Positions 20,957 through 30,276 of a DNA stretch of 64,000 nt are shown one piece after another. The stretch spans positions 3,534,001-3,598,000 of the forward strand of contig CP098528.1 of the NCBI GenBank assembly GCA_030440445.1. Reading direction: 5' to 3'. Source of the DNA: Halomonas sp. KG2. GTDB lineage: Bacteria; Pseudomonadota; Gammaproteobacteria; Pseudomonadales; Halomonadaceae. Position 1 is the first letter of the stretch. Every line of letters starts with the position of its first letter. Below the pieces are notes generated by a model, which was not told the DNA's origin, made no database searches, and saw nothing but the letters and a program-made list of their open reading frames with translations. The position numbers and the translations under genes were made by a program.

Positions 20957-22417
20957 ATGCTGCACCTTCGATTCACACTTTCTCGCCGAGCCTACGCGCT
21001 AGCGTTCATGCTGAGTGTCGCCAGTGTTAGCCCACCCAGCTTTGGCTTCGACGATTATCAGCTCCCAAGCCTAGGTGGCGCTTCAACCTCTGTCAGTAAC
21101 GAAGAGTATCGCCTGGGGCGCGCTTGGCTTCGTCAATTTCGTGCCCAAGCACCACAGTGGCAAGACCTTATTGCAAATGACTACCTAGATAGTCTAGTTG
21201 CACGCCTTGCTCCCCACAGCCAGCTTGGCAACCTTCGCACAACGACCGTGATGGTTGATAACGGCTCTCTCAATGCTTTCGCAGTCCCTGGCGGGGTCAT
21301 AGGTATCAATTCAGGGCTATTCGCCTTTGCTGAAGATGAGGGAGCCTTTGTGTCGGTTATCGCCCACGAGCTGGGCCACCTATCTCAACGACACTACGCC
21401 AGGGGCAGTGCACGTGCGGAGCAAACACAGCTGCCTGCAATGGCCGCCATGCTGGCAGGCATGCTCATTGCCGCCAGCGGTGGCGGCGATGCGGGCATGG
21501 CCGCTGCTATGGGTTCCCAAGCGGCGCTCATTCAAGACCAATTGTCCTATTCACGACGCTTTGAGCAAGAAGCCGACCGGGTTGGCCTGCAGGCAATGGC
21601 AAGTGCTGGATACAACCCAGATGCGATGGTACGTATGTTCAGTGCCATGCAACGGATGGCACGACTCCAGGGCGGCACACCACCAGAGTTCTTACTTACC
21701 CACCCGGTGAGCGATAGCCGACTAAGTGATGCTCAAGCACGCGCATCACAGCTAAATATTGCCGACGCCTATACCAGCGACACGTTATACGACATGATGC
21801 GCGCCCGCGCACTTTTGAGCATTTACCACAACACACCGCAACAAGCTGCGTCACGACTTGCTCAAGAGGATAGCGAAGAACAAGCGCAACGCTACCTATC
21901 AGCGCTAATGGCAGCCCGCAATGGCCAAACAGACAACGCACTGCAAACCCTTGACCAATTGGCCCGCGAGCTACCTGACTATGGCATGCTACCGGCTTCT
22001 GCCGCCACCGTTGCGCTAGAAGCACAACGCTATGAGGAGGCTATTACGCGTAGCCAGCGCCTGCTGCGCATCATGCCCAACTACTTACCTGCTCAATTGG
22101 TGTTAGCCGAAGCCCAGCTCCAGCGCGATCCTCAAGCAGCTTATGAGTTATTACGTGATATTACTGCTCAGCACCCTGAAACCCCTCAAGGGTTCAATCT
22201 TCTTGCCGAAGCAGCCGGACGAAGCGGCTATGACGGCTGGGGACACTTAGCGCGAGCAGAACACTTACAGCTAACAGGCAGAATTGACCGCGGCATTCGT
22301 CAGTTGAGCATCGCCAAAGATGCCGCACAGCAAGAGAATGATCAACAGGCACTGGCGCGTATCGAACAACGTAGGGAAGCGTTCATTGAATACCGCGAGG
22401 CACTAGAGAAGTTTTGA
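20957..22417 (+). CDS. bepA: Periplasmic M48 metalloprotease/chaperone with TPR repeats
   Basis: BepA supports LptD and BAM-substrate assembly at the outer membrane and degrades stalled barrel proteins. The 486-aa product has a signal peptide (about 1-31, ending SPPSFGF), the zinc site H137-E-L-G-H141 and the third ligand E205 in FEQEADRVG. A TPR region follows in the C-terminal half (about 280-486). Length and residue numbering match E. coli BepA closely. GAGG lies 6 nt before the ATG at 20957; a longer ORF from 20897 lacks a ribosome-binding site and would bury the signal peptide. Confidence 0.93.
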   Translation: MLHLRFTLSRRAYALAFMLSVASVSPPSFGFDDYQLPSLGGASTSVSNEEYRLGRAWLRQFRAQAPQWQDLIANDYLDSLVARLAPHSQLGNLRTTTVMVDNGSLNAFAVPGGVIGINSGLFAFAEDEGAFVSVIAHELGHLSQRHYARGSARAEQTQLPAMAAMLAGMLIAASGGGDAGMAAAMGSQAALIQDQLSYSRRFEQEADRVGLQAMASAGYNPDAMVRMFSAMQRMARLQGGTPPEFLLTHPVSDSRLSDAQARASQLNIADAYTSDTLYDMMRARALLSIYHNTPQQAASRLAQEDSEEQAQRYLSALMAARNGQTDNALQTLDQLARELPDYGMLPASAATVALEAQRYEEAITRSQRLLRIMPNYLPAQLVLAEAQLQRDPQAAYELLRDITAQHPETPQGFNLLAEAAGRSGYDGWGHLARAEHLQLTGRIDRGIRQLSIAKDAAQQENDQQALARIEQRREAFIEYREALEKF

Positions 22418-22423
22418 TGTTTC

Positions 22424-22460
22424 AAAAAAACAGCCCGCATGCTTATCGCATTCGGGCTGT
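22424..22460 (-). terminator. Intrinsic terminator of nadA
   Basis: Stem ACAGCCCG / CGGGCTGT with a 15-nt loop. On the minus strand it is followed by seven Ts, and it lies 29 nt after the nadA stop. Confidence 0.85.
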
Positions 22461-22488
22461 CGCCTTGCTGCCATGGAGAGTTTATACA

Positions 22489-23517
22489 CTAGGCATTAAA
22501 GTTCAGCATTCGCTCTAATGGTTTTAACGCCTGCCACCGCAGCGTGTCATCAACAAAAATCTCACCGCTACCGTCACGCAACGCACCCGCCAAGTTATCC
22601 AGAGCATTCATCGCCATCCACGGGCAATGTGCGCAGCTACGACAGGTCGCACCGTTACCTGCTGTGGGCGCCTCAAATAGCGTTTTATCGGGCACCGCCT
22701 GCTGCATTTTAAAGAAAATACCGCGATCAGTAGCAACGATCAGTTTGTCATTGGGCAACGTTTGCGCGGCTTTGATCAACTGAGAGGTTGAACCTGCCAC
22801 ATCGGCCAGTTTGACCACGGCATCGGGCGACTCTGGGTGCACCAGTACAGCGGCTTCAGGATAAAGACGCTTAAGATCTTCAATCCCCTTTGCCTTGAAC
22901 TCTTCGTGAACGATACAGGCACCGTCCCACATCAGCATATCTGCACCGGTTTTTTTCTGGATATAGCCACCTAAGTGCTTATCCGGCGCCCACAGTATTT
23001 TTTCACCTTTGGCTTGAAGGTGCTCAATAACGTCGACGGCAATCGAAGAGGTGACGACCCAGTCAGCGCGCGCTTTTACAGCAGCCGAGGTATTGGCGTA
23101 TACCACAACGGTACGATCCGGATGCGCATCACAAAAAGCGCTAAACTCGTCAGCAGGGCAACCAATATCCAGCGAACAGGTCGCTTCCAGGGTGGGCATT
23201 AAAACGCGTTTTTCTGGGGATAGAATTTTCGCTGTTTCCCCCATGAAGCGTACACCTGCAACCACCAGCGTTGTTGCATCGTGCCGCGCACCAAAGCGCG
23301 CCATTTCAAGGGAGTCAGCAACACAGCCACCGGTCTCTTCAGCCAGCTGTTGAATGGCATCATCGGTGTAGTAATGGGCGACGAGCACCGCATTGTGTGC
23401 TTTTAGCAACTGCTTGATTTCGGCTACCCGCGCCTCATCTTCCGCAGGAATGCGGGTGGGGCAGTACGGGCTGGGGAGCGGAGCGTCAAGCTCAGCTTGA
23501 GTAGTCATAATAGTCAT
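22489..23517 (-). CDS. nadA: Quinolinate synthase
   Basis: NadA condenses iminoaspartate with dihydroxyacetone phosphate to quinolinate, on the way to NAD. The product (342 aa from the ATG at 23517) contains the three [4Fe-4S] cysteine regions in order: ATCSLDIGC (about 112-120), GACIVHEEF, and CRSCAHC near the C-terminus. [17 protein letters not shown] segment near the N-terminus matches the substrate-binding region. The start is uncertain: a GTG four codons upstream and another ATG three codons downstream are possible, and no strong ribosome-binding site is seen. It is monocistronic, with its own terminator. Confidence 0.95.
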   Translation of the reverse strand: MTIMTTQAELDAPLPSPYCPTRIPAEDEARVAEIKQLLKAHNAVLVAHYYTDDAIQQLAEETGGCVADSLEMARFGARHDATTLVVAGVRFMGETAKILSPEKRVLMPTLEATCSLDIGCPADEFSAFCDAHPDRTVVVYANTSAAVKARADWVVTSSIAVDVIEHLQAKGEKILWAPDKHLGGYIQKKTGADMLMWDGACIVHEEFKAKGIEDLKRLYPEAAVLVHPESPDAVVKLADVAGSTSQLIKAAQTLPNDKLIVATDRGIFFKMQQAVPDKTLFEAPTAGNGATCRSCAHCPWMAMNALDNLAGALRDGSGEIFVDDTLRWQALKPLERMLNFNA

Positions 23518-23638
23518 CGTGTCTACCACTGTGACGAACAGGGAATCCCCCTGTTAAACACCGGTCACGGCGCGTGCACTCCGCAAACGCCGCACTCGAT
23601 GCGACGAGTCGCTGCGTCTCTCGCGGTGACTCATCGCT

Positions 23639-23661
23639 CTGCCCGCCATTAGTGCGGGCAG
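23639..23661. other. Hairpin in the nadA leader / tRNA intergenic region
   Basis: CTGCCCGC / GCGGGCAG forms an 8-bp stem with a 7-nt loop and no T-run. It is the clearest structure in the 23518-23766 interval. A smaller AACAGG/CCTGTT hairpin lies nearer nadA. No known riboswitch fold was recognised. Confidence 0.4.
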
Positions 23662-23766
23662 CGCTACCGAGACATCATTGGTAGCTATAACTAAGACTAT
23701 TGTGGTGTTAAATCGTTGCCCGCTGCAAGCATAAAGTGTGCGTTAGGACGCTTCATCACCGAATAG

Positions 23767-23800
23767 CAAAACGCCCCTGGCAGCAAGCTACCAGGGGCGT
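23767..23800 (-). terminator. Intrinsic terminator of the tRNA-Lys operon
   Basis: A 10-bp perfect stem ACGCCCCTGG / CCAGGGGCGT, then TTTTG on the minus strand. It starts seven bases beyond the CCA end of the second tRNA. Confidence 0.9.
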
Positions 23801-23806
23801 TAAATT

Positions 23807-23882
23807 TGGTGGGTCGTGTAGGATTCGAACCTACGACCAATTGATTAAAAGTCAACTGCTCTACCAACTGAGCTAACGACCC
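23807..23882 (-). tRNA. tRNA-Lys (UUU), copy 2 of the tandem pair
   Basis: 76 nt with encoded CCA. On the minus strand the acceptor GGGTCGT pairs with ACGACCC. The D-arm contains TAGCTCAGTTGGTAGAGCA, the anticodon UUU is at 23847-23849 within loop CTTTTAA, and the T-arm is GGTTCGAATCC. The sequence is identical to 23934-24009. Confidence 0.97.
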
Positions 23883-23933
23883 AAATTTTGCTACGCACCT
23901 AGTTGACCACTTGGCGCTATAAACTGGTTCGAA

Positions 23934-24009
23934 TGGTGGGTCGTGTAGGATTCGAACCTACGACCAATTGATTAAAAGTCAACTGCTCTACCAACTGAGC
24001 TAACGACCC
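23934..24009 (-). tRNA. tRNA-Lys (UUU), copy 1 of the tandem pair
   Basis: 76 nt with encoded CCA, anticodon UUU at 23974-23976. It is the promoter-proximal copy; a 51-nt spacer separates it from the second, identical gene. Confidence 0.97.
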
Positions 24010-24025
24010 CCTCGAACGGATGCAT

Positions 24026-24054
24026 ATAATACAGACCACCCCTACGCTTGGCAA
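24026..24054 (-). promoter_or_regulatory. Sigma-70 promoter of the tRNA-Lys pair
   Basis: On the minus strand: -35 TTGCCA, exact 17-nt spacer, -10 TATTAT, then 16 nt to the first base of the tRNA. The spacing is ideal. Confidence 0.82.
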
Positions 24055-24225
24055 GTTCTTTTAAAGCTGATTAGCAAAACTTCTAATTAACCCAGAAAAA
24101 GCATGGGTTGCTACTCTCCGGCGCTAATGACACGCACTAATTAAAATGTGATATTTAAGCCAAACATAAAGCGTTAACGCACCATACCCATGTGTTTTCG
24201 CGACGTTAACAAAGAGAAGCACAGC

Positions 24226-27200
24226 ATGCGCCAGCAACCAACAGTGAAAAAGCCTACCGCCGCACGTAGTGCCCAACCAAAGGCCAAACAGCCTCAGGTA
24301 CGCAGCCTGATCAAGCAGCACCCCACAAAAAAACTCTCAGAGTTAATTGTGCAGGCAAAAGCGCCACTGGAAGCAGAGCTGTCGAAAGCCCATTTATCAG
24401 TAAACAAATCACTTACCCTATTTTTATCATTCACGGATGGCTTGCAACGAGCAACCGTGGTGCAGTTTTCAGGTAAGCATCTAGCCGAGGTGTGGAAAAA
24501 GCTCGCCGACTGGCAACAACGAAAATTTAAAGAGTCGCCTAAGGTACGCTGGCTACGTATTGACTGGGTAACCGGAACGCGGGCCATGCCATGGGCCGAC
24601 TGCCTAAAAGAGATGCAAAGCGTAAAGCGCAACTATTTCCGCTATGGCGTCTGTCTAGATACCAACTTCCGCTACGCCTTTCTTGAGCAAGAACTCAACG
24701 CAAACGCCATGCTGTACCTAGGTGGCAATCAGCCAAAAGCCGCACTGAACAAGAAAAATTTTCTCAGCTATGGTGTGAAGCGCTACGGTAAGCACTTCTC
24801 ATTACCAGCCCTCCAAGATCAAGCCCTGCTGTTCACCACCCAAGCCATTTTAGTGCAACCCGACAAACCGCATGAACTGCTTCACGGCTATAGCGGCGGT
24901 CAAGAAGGTCGCAATACCGGGCGGCGAATTATCGAGCAGCTAGACCCTGCTCAGGTTACCTCATTAATTCAGCAATCCAGCCAATTCCTGGCAGAGCAGG
25001 TCGATGCAAAAGGCCGCTTTATTTATGGCATTCACCCCTGCTTCGACAGAGAAATCAACGCCTACAATACACTCCGCCACACCAGCACCACGTACTCAAT
25101 GCTTGAAGCATGGGAAGTCACCCAAAGTAGCGAGTTAAAGTCTGCAATAGACCGCTCTATGGAGCACTTAACGAGCCAATTAATTCGCCAATATACCTTA
25201 CCTTCTGGAGAAACCCTCGCTTACTTACAAGACAGCAACAACGAAATAAAGCTCGGCGGCAACGCGGTGTGTTTGCTTGCCCTTGTTAAGTACACAGAGC
25301 TTACTAATGACCAGCAATACTTGCCGCTTATGGAGCAGCTAGCGCTCGGCATACAGCACATGCAGCACCAGGCCACTGGCCAGTTCAATCACGTTTTAAA
25401 TGCCGACGATCTCAGCATAAAAGAAGAGTTTCGCATCATATACTACGATGGCGAGGCCGCTTTCGGCCTAATGCGCCTATACGGCCTTACTAAAGACGAA
25501 CGCTGGCTAAACACCGTTGTAAGCGCTTTTGAGTATTTTATCGAAAAAGACCACTGGAAAACTCACGACCACTGGCTTAGTTACTGCGTCAATGAATTAA
25601 CGCTTTACCGACCAGAAGAGCGTTACTACCAATTTGGTATCAAAAACGTTTCAGGGCATCTTAATTTTGTGATGGGACGTATTACGACTTTCCCAACGCT
25701 GCTTGAATTGATGATGGCAGCTCACAAAATGATTACACGCCTGGAAACTAGCAAGCAGCATCAACATCTGCTGGAGCAAGTTGATCTTAAGAAGTTCTAC
25801 CGCGCATTAGAAGCACGGGCACACTACCTGCTCAATGGTTTTTTCTGGCCAGAATTTGCTATCTACTTTCAGAACCCGCAGCGCATCATGGGTAGCTTTT
25901 TTATTCGTCACCACAGCTTCCGTGTACGTATCGATGATGTGGAGCACTATTTGTCGGGGTATGTTGCGTTCTTGACCCACTATCTAAAAGCGCCCTGCGC
26001 CCCCTCCCCCGTGGTCAACGACCGCGCCTGGAATGCCCATCACATAGAAGCAGCCACAGGGGGGCGCTGGCTTCGACGGCCTACACACGACTGGTTCTTC
26101 GCAAAGGGAGTTAAGTATTTCGCTCCGAGCGTTTGTGGTGGCGACCTTGTGGTTGTGAGAGGCGAGGATGAGAAGGTCGGCGTTCTGCCAAGTCGCGTGA
26201 GCACCTTACCAACACCAGCAGGTATCATGGTGAGCTCATCCTCATCATCCACGCTGGCGCTAGAAAGCAACGAACTCCCAATACTTGAGGTCGACAACAT
26301 CGGGGAGGCAATCTTAGCCCTTGGCCGCTATGCTCGAAATCAGATGAGCGGTGTTGTTGTTGGAGTGACTGGAAGTTCGGGTAAAACGACGGCCGTGGCC
26401 ATGCTGGCACATGCTCTAGCAACCCGAGGTGACGTTTATGCTAGTGCACACAATGCAAATTTACCGCATGGCGTTGCCTGGAACCTATCTTCAGCTGGAT
26501 GGGATTTGCCACACCTAGTACTAGAAATGGCAGTCGGCAGAATGCCGACCAGTTCCAGAATGGCACGGCCGCATGTTGCTGTTTTCCTGAACGTCCATCC
26601 GGCGCATATAGGTAGCTCACACACAGTGGCTGATATTGCTCGCGTCAAAAGCGCTATTTTCGAGGGGATGTCACCGGGTGGGGTTGCTGTCATCAACCGA
26701 GATATGCTCGAGTTTGAAATGGTCTACTCGGCCGCGATTAAGAACAAGCAACGCGTCATATTGTTTGGCGAACACGAGCAGAGTGACATACGACTGATTA
26801 GCTATGACAACGTAACGCAGGTTGCCACATTGTCACGTTACGGCGGCCCACAGGAGAACATGAAAATTGGAGCAGCTGGCCACCATATGGCCTTGAACAG
26901 CCTTGCCGTAATAGCCGTCACGACGGCATTGGACTATCCGTTAGCACCAATACTAGAACGCTTAAAAACATTCCGCCCACTGCCCGGCCGTGGAGAGGAA
27001 AAACTGATTCGTTTTAAGGGTCGCCAGTTCACACTAATCAATGATGCCTACAATGCCAATCCAGGCTCAATGGCCGCAGCACTGGATCGACTGGGACACC
27101 TCACTGTTGAAGGACAACGAATTGCCATTCTGGGGCAAATGGAAGACCTGGGACCATCAGCCGAACACTACCACACAGCACTTTTAGAGGCTGTCGAGCG

Positions 27201-27417
27201 CGCTAAAATCGACACACTGTATGTCGTTGGCCCCCATTACCGAACATTTTGGGAGCGTTTGCCTACTGCGCAGCAAGGCGCCCACGTGGCGTCTATTGAG
27301 GCATTAAAAACAGTGCTGGCAGATACCTTCAACAATGGCGACGGTGTACTCGTAAAAGGCTCGAACAGCACAGGCATGCATAAAATCGTTGCCTGGTTGG
27401 AAAGCGAGACTCCTTGA
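24226..27417 (+). CDS. Alpha/alpha-barrel-like domain fused to a MurF-type Mur ligase
   Basis: This 1,063-aa protein appears to be a fusion. Residues about 1-35 are basic and probably disordered. Residues about 36-620 are rich in W/Y/H and helix-forming repeats, with motifs such as GRFIYGIHPCFDR, YSMLEAWEV and YYDGEAAFGLMRLYG, resembling six-hairpin glycosidase or thioredoxin-fold-associated alpha/alpha barrels; this is my reading, not a confirmed family. From about 680 on it is a Mur ligase: P-loop GVTGSSGKTT (about 713), LEMAVGRMPTSS, HPAHIGSSHTVADIARVK, the MurF signature NDAYNANPGSM (about 938) with GQMEDLG, and VLVKGSNSTGM (about 1040). A normal MurF N-terminal UDP-substrate domain is not recognisable. 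ATP-dependent amide ligation of an unknown acid and amine is therefore likely. It stands alone downstream of the tRNA-Lys pair. The ATG at 24226 has a GAGAAG about 9 nt upstream; a longer start at 24190 has none. Confidence 0.85.
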   Translation: MRQQPTVKKPTAARSAQPKAKQPQVRSLIKQHPTKKLSELIVQAKAPLEAELSKAHLSVNKSLTLFLSFTDGLQRATVVQFSGKHLAEVWKKLADWQQRKFKESPKVRWLRIDWVTGTRAMPWADCLKEMQSVKRNYFRYGVCLDTNFRYAFLEQELNANAMLYLGGNQPKAALNKKNFLSYGVKRYGKHFSLPALQDQALLFTTQAILVQPDKPHELLHGYSGGQEGRNTGRRIIEQLDPAQVTSLIQQSSQFLAEQVDAKGRFIYGIHPCFDREINAYNTLRHTSTTYSMLEAWEVTQSSELKSAIDRSMEHLTSQLIRQYTLPSGETLAYLQDSNNEIKLGGNAVCLLALVKYTELTNDQQYLPLMEQLALGIQHMQHQATGQFNHVLNADDLSIKEEFRIIYYDGEAAFGLMRLYGLTKDERWLNTVVSAFEYFIEKDHWKTHDHWLSYCVNELTLYRPEERYYQFGIKNVSGHLNFVMGRITTFPTLLELMMAAHKMITRLETSKQHQHLLEQVDLKKFYRALEARAHYLLNGFFWPEFAIYFQNPQRIMGSFFIRHHSFRVRIDDVEHYLSGYVAFLTHYLKAPCAPSPVVNDRAWNAHHIEAATGGRWLRRPTHDWFFAKGVKYFAPSVCGGDLVVVRGEDEKVGVLPSRVSTLPTPAGIMVSSSSSSTLALESNELPILEVDNIGEAILALGRYARNQMSGVVVGVTGSSGKTTAVAMLAHALATRGDVYASAHNANLPHGVAWNLSSAGWDLPHLVLEMAVGRMPTSSRMARPHVAVFLNVHPAHIGSSHTVADIARVKSAIFEGMSPGGVAVINRDMLEFEMVYSAAIKNKQRVILFGEHEQSDIRLISYDNVTQVATLSRYGGPQENMKIGAAGHHMALNSLAVIAVTTALDYPLAPILERLKTFRPLPGRGEEKLIRFKGRQFTLINDAYNANPGSMAAALDRLGHLTVEGQRIAILGQMEDLGPSAEHYHTALLEAVERAKIDTLYVVGPHYRTFWERLPTAQQGAHVASIEALKTVLADTFNNGDGVLVKGSNSTGMHKIVAWLESETP

Positions 27418-27461
27418 AAGCAGCATACACACAAAGCATCAAAGCCCGGCTGAACTAAGCA

Positions 27462-27500
27462 CGGTAGAAAAGCCAAATGTGATGCTTTACTTTTCTGCCG
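27462..27500. terminator. Possible weak terminator between fusion gene and rluB
   Basis: CGGTAGAAAAG / CTTTTCTGCCG forms an 11-bp stem with one G-U pair and a 17-nt loop between two convergent genes. No T-run follows on either side. An overlapping alternative pairing (AAAGCATCA with TGATGCTTT) exists. Confidence 0.4.
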
Positions 27501-27531
27501 ACTTGCTGCTCAGAACAGCCAAGGGGAGCAG

Positions 27532-28404
27532 TTATTCGCGACGCTTAGGCTTGCGCATAGCTTGAACCGGACGGCGTTTGTGCTTATCACGGCTCCAGCG
27601 GTTTTTCTCGTCGGGTGTTAGTGCTGGCACCTTGCGAGTTTCCAAGTTTGCTAATGTGGCTAGGTCGTCGACCTCATCCTGGGAGAGCTCAACCCACTCG
27701 CCTGCTTTAGCGCGCTTATCAAGGAAGATGTTGCCGTAGCGCACCCGCTTCAGACGGCTAACCGTTAGCCCCTGAGATTCCCACAGGCGGCGTACTTCAC
27801 GGTTACGACCTTCTAAAATCACCACGTGGAACCAGGTATTAATGCCTTCGCCACCAAACTCTTGTACGTCAGTAAAGCGCGCAGGACCATCTTCTAACAT
27901 GACGCCATCAACCATGGCGACAATATGCTCGCGCTTGACTTCACCCATCACGCGAACCGCGTACTCACGCTCTACCTGGGTCGAAGGGTGCATTAGCCGG
28001 TTTGCAAGCTCGCCGTCTGTGGTGAATAGCAACAAGCCGCTCGTGTTAATATCCAAACGGCCAATGGCAACCCAGCGCTCGCCTTTCAGACGCGGGAGAC
28101 GCTCAAACACCGTGCGACGCCCTTCTGGGTCTTTGCGCGTGCACAACTCTCCTTCCGGCTTGTTGTACATAATCACACGGCGGGGCACTTCCTCTTCGGG
28201 GCGCAGCGACACAGGGCGATCATCAAAACTGACCTTGTCGCGGGCTTCTACTCGGTCGCCTAACTTGGCTACCTGGCTATTAACCTTTACCCGGCCGTCG
28301 GAAATGGCAGTTTCCATTTCACGGCGTGACCCCAGCCCTGCCCGGGCCAGTACTTTTTGCAGCTTTTCACTGGCGGGGGGCGTGGTGTTATTACTCTGAC
28401 TCAT
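27532..28404 (-). CDS. rluB: 23S rRNA pseudouridine(2605) synthase
   Basis: RluB converts U2605 of 23S rRNA to pseudouridine. The 290-aa product has an S4 RNA-binding domain (about 12-60, starting [16 protein letters not shown]) and an RsuA-family catalytic domain with the nucleophile Asp in [12 protein letters not shown] (about 120). [13 protein letters not shown] follows further on. The C-terminal 30 residues are very basic. It overlaps scpB by 14 nt at the end of the scpA-scpB-rluB cluster. RluB rather than RluE or RluF is chosen for the length, the basic tail and the linkage to scpAB. Confidence 0.92.
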   Translation of the reverse strand: MSQSNNTTPPASEKLQKVLARAGLGSRREMETAISDGRVKVNSQVAKLGDRVEARDKVSFDDRPVSLRPEEEVPRRVIMYNKPEGELCTRKDPEGRRTVFERLPRLKGERWVAIGRLDINTSGLLLFTTDGELANRLMHPSTQVEREYAVRVMGEVKREHIVAMVDGVMLEDGPARFTDVQEFGGEGINTWFHVVILEGRNREVRRLWESQGLTVSRLKRVRYGNIFLDKRAKAGEWVELSQDEVDDLATLANLETRKVPALTPDEKNRWSRDKHKRRPVQAMRKPKRRE

Positions 28405-29191
28405 GGTCGTCTGACCTCACATCGTTAGTCTGCGTGCGCGCATCATCATCGTTACGCTGCGCACGTGCCGCTAAGCGCGCCTCTAAATCGGCAAAACTCA
28501 GCGGCTGGGTTAACGCCGTCTCGGCGTGTTTATCAGCTATCTCTGCTGCAGCAGTCTCAGCTGAAGCTATCTCTTCACTCTGGGGTGGCGCATCCTGCAC
28601 GGTTTCTGGCGTTTCGTCCAGTGCTGGTTGTGCTTCATCTTGCTCAATAACCGTATCGCTATCATCGGCATTGACCAATTCATGCATCGGCGGCAATGCA
28701 TCCAAGGTTTTCAAGCCAAAATCATCTAAAAAGCTGCGGGTGGTGGCATAAACGGCTGGTCGCCCAGGCACATCTCGATGGCCTACCACGCGAATCCATC
28801 CCCGCTCCATTAGCGTACGGATAATAGAGCTGCTAACACTTACACCGCGCACGTCTTCGATATCACCCCGCGTCACCGGCTGTCGATAAGCAATCAGCGC
28901 CAATGTTTCCAACAATGCCCGGGAGTATCGCTGTGGCCGCTCATCCCATAGGCGCGACACCCAATGAGAGAGTCGTGGGCGAATACGCAGCTGAAATCCT
29001 GACGCGGTCTCTACTAGCTCCAGCGCTCCTTCTTCATGGCGCAGGACAAGGCGGGACAACGTATCGCGCAGTGCTTTTTTAGACGGACACTCGTCTTCTA
29101 AAAACAGCGTTTCAAGCCGCTCTAGAGAAAGCGGCTCGCCAGCGGCAAGTAATGCCGCTTCAATAATATCGTCTAACGTGGTGTCTCTCAC
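28391..29191 (-). CDS. scpB: SMC-Scp complex subunit ScpB
   Basis: ScpB is the winged-helix subunit that binds ScpA and SMC in chromosome condensation. The 266-aa product has two winged-helix domains in about 1-165 ([54 protein letters not shown]). A long acidic, Ala/Glu-rich tail (about 178-266) follows, which is probably disordered. It starts with GTG overlapping the scpA stop (GTGA, 4 nt), so coupled translation is likely. Confidence 0.93.
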   Translation of the reverse strand: MRDTTLDDIIEAALLAAGEPLSLERLETLFLEDECPSKKALRDTLSRLVLRHEEGALELVETASGFQLRIRPRLSHWVSRLWDERPQRYSRALLETLALIAYRQPVTRGDIEDVRGVSVSSSIIRTLMERGWIRVVGHRDVPGRPAVYATTRSFLDDFGLKTLDALPPMHELVNADDSDTVIEQDEAQPALDETPETVQDAPPQSEEIASAETAAAEIADKHAETALTQPLSFADLEARLAARAQRNDDDARTQTNDVRSDDHESE

Positions 29192-30165
29192 GGCGACTCC
29201 TCGTCAGGCTCAAATGCTGACTCCTCAAACGCGTACTCTTCAAACGCAGACTCTGAGACGTCATCGCCTGAGTCAGCCTCTTCAAATGCGCTCTCTTCTT
29301 CTCCATCCGTGAGGGCCGCACGCCGCGCACGCACATGAATGGGCGACAGTGGCGCGTTCTGTACAATTTCGATCATGGCTTCTTTGGCTAATTCTAAAAT
29401 GGCCATAAACGTAACAACGACTCCAGCACGCCCCTCTTCCAGCGTAAACAACGCTTCAAACGGGGTATAGCGCTGATGGTCCCCGTCGTGACTTAACTGC
29501 TCCATAATTTTCAGCATGCGTTCGCGGGTAGAGAGTACCTCGCGGCTGATTTGGTGGGCTTGCGCCAGCTCAGCGCGTTTCAGAATATCCGACAGCGCCC
29601 CAAGCAGCTCATCTAACCCTACATCGGGATGAATTACCCGCGCCTCTAACGGGGGCAGACCCGCCTGTACACTAAACCAGTCACGCCCTACCCGAGGCAG
29701 CGTGTCCAACGTTTCAGCGGCTTCCTTTAAGCGCTCATACTCTTGCAGACGGCGAATCAACTCAGCCCTGGGATCTTCTTCCTCTTCGCCTTCTGCCTTC
29801 GGTGGGCGCGGCAGTAGTGTGCGGGATTTAATTTCCGCCAGCATAGCCGCCATTAACAAGTACTCTCCGGCCAGCTCAATCTCCATGGCTTTCATCAGTT
29901 CCACATACTCAATGTATTGATGAGTGATGGTTGCCACATTGATCGTCAAAATATCCAGGTTCTGACGGCGAATAAGATAGAGCAGCAGATCAAGCGGCCC
30001 TTCGAAGGCCTCTAGAAACACGCGTAGCGCCTCTGGCGGTATATAGAGATCCTCCGGCAACTGCATGATGGGCTCATCAAACAGACGCCCAAGCGCTTCC
30101 GCTACCGGTTCGGCAGTTGGCTCAATAAGTTCGTGATCAACGGGGGCGTTTGGCGTCTCGCTCAC
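29188..30165 (-). CDS. scpA: Segregation and condensation protein ScpA
   Basis: ScpA is the kleisin that bridges SMC heads. The 325-aa product has the kleisin N-terminal domain (about 45-130, with LEAFEGPLDLLLYLIRRQNLDI and ITHQYIEYVELMKAMEIELAGEYL split by short linkers). A basic/acidic middle follows, then a C-terminal winged helix (about 240-290). It ends with an unusual acidic tail holding four copies of [S/Y]AFE[E/P]. The start is GTG with AAGGA about 11 nt upstream. It is probably co-transcribed with scpB and rluB, possibly also with radD 111 nt upstream. Confidence 0.93.
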   Translation of the reverse strand: MSETPNAPVDHELIEPTAEPVAEALGRLFDEPIMQLPEDLYIPPEALRVFLEAFEGPLDLLLYLIRRQNLDILTINVATITHQYIEYVELMKAMEIELAGEYLLMAAMLAEIKSRTLLPRPPKAEGEEEEDPRAELIRRLQEYERLKEAAETLDTLPRVGRDWFSVQAGLPPLEARVIHPDVGLDELLGALSDILKRAELAQAHQISREVLSTRERMLKIMEQLSHDGDHQRYTPFEALFTLEEGRAGVVVTFMAILELAKEAMIEIVQNAPLSPIHVRARRAALTDGEEESAFEEADSGDDVSESAFEEYAFEESAFEPDEESP

Positions 30166-30276
30166 GCGGGGCGTGTTCCTTTTTAGTTAAACATCCATGG
30201 TTAGTTGAGCGCCCATGGTTAGTTAAATGGCTATGCTCGCCAGTGTAACAGCGTGTCACCTATCGAGGCATTATCG

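Noticed and set aside
23518..23766. Riboswitch upstream of nadA
   Set aside because: Only simple hairpins are present; no known NAD-related riboswitch core was recognised.
23807..24009. Second tRNA-Lys copy as an attachment-site duplicate of an integrated element
   Set aside because: Both are full-length identical tRNAs with a shared promoter and terminator, only 51 bp apart, and there is no integrase.
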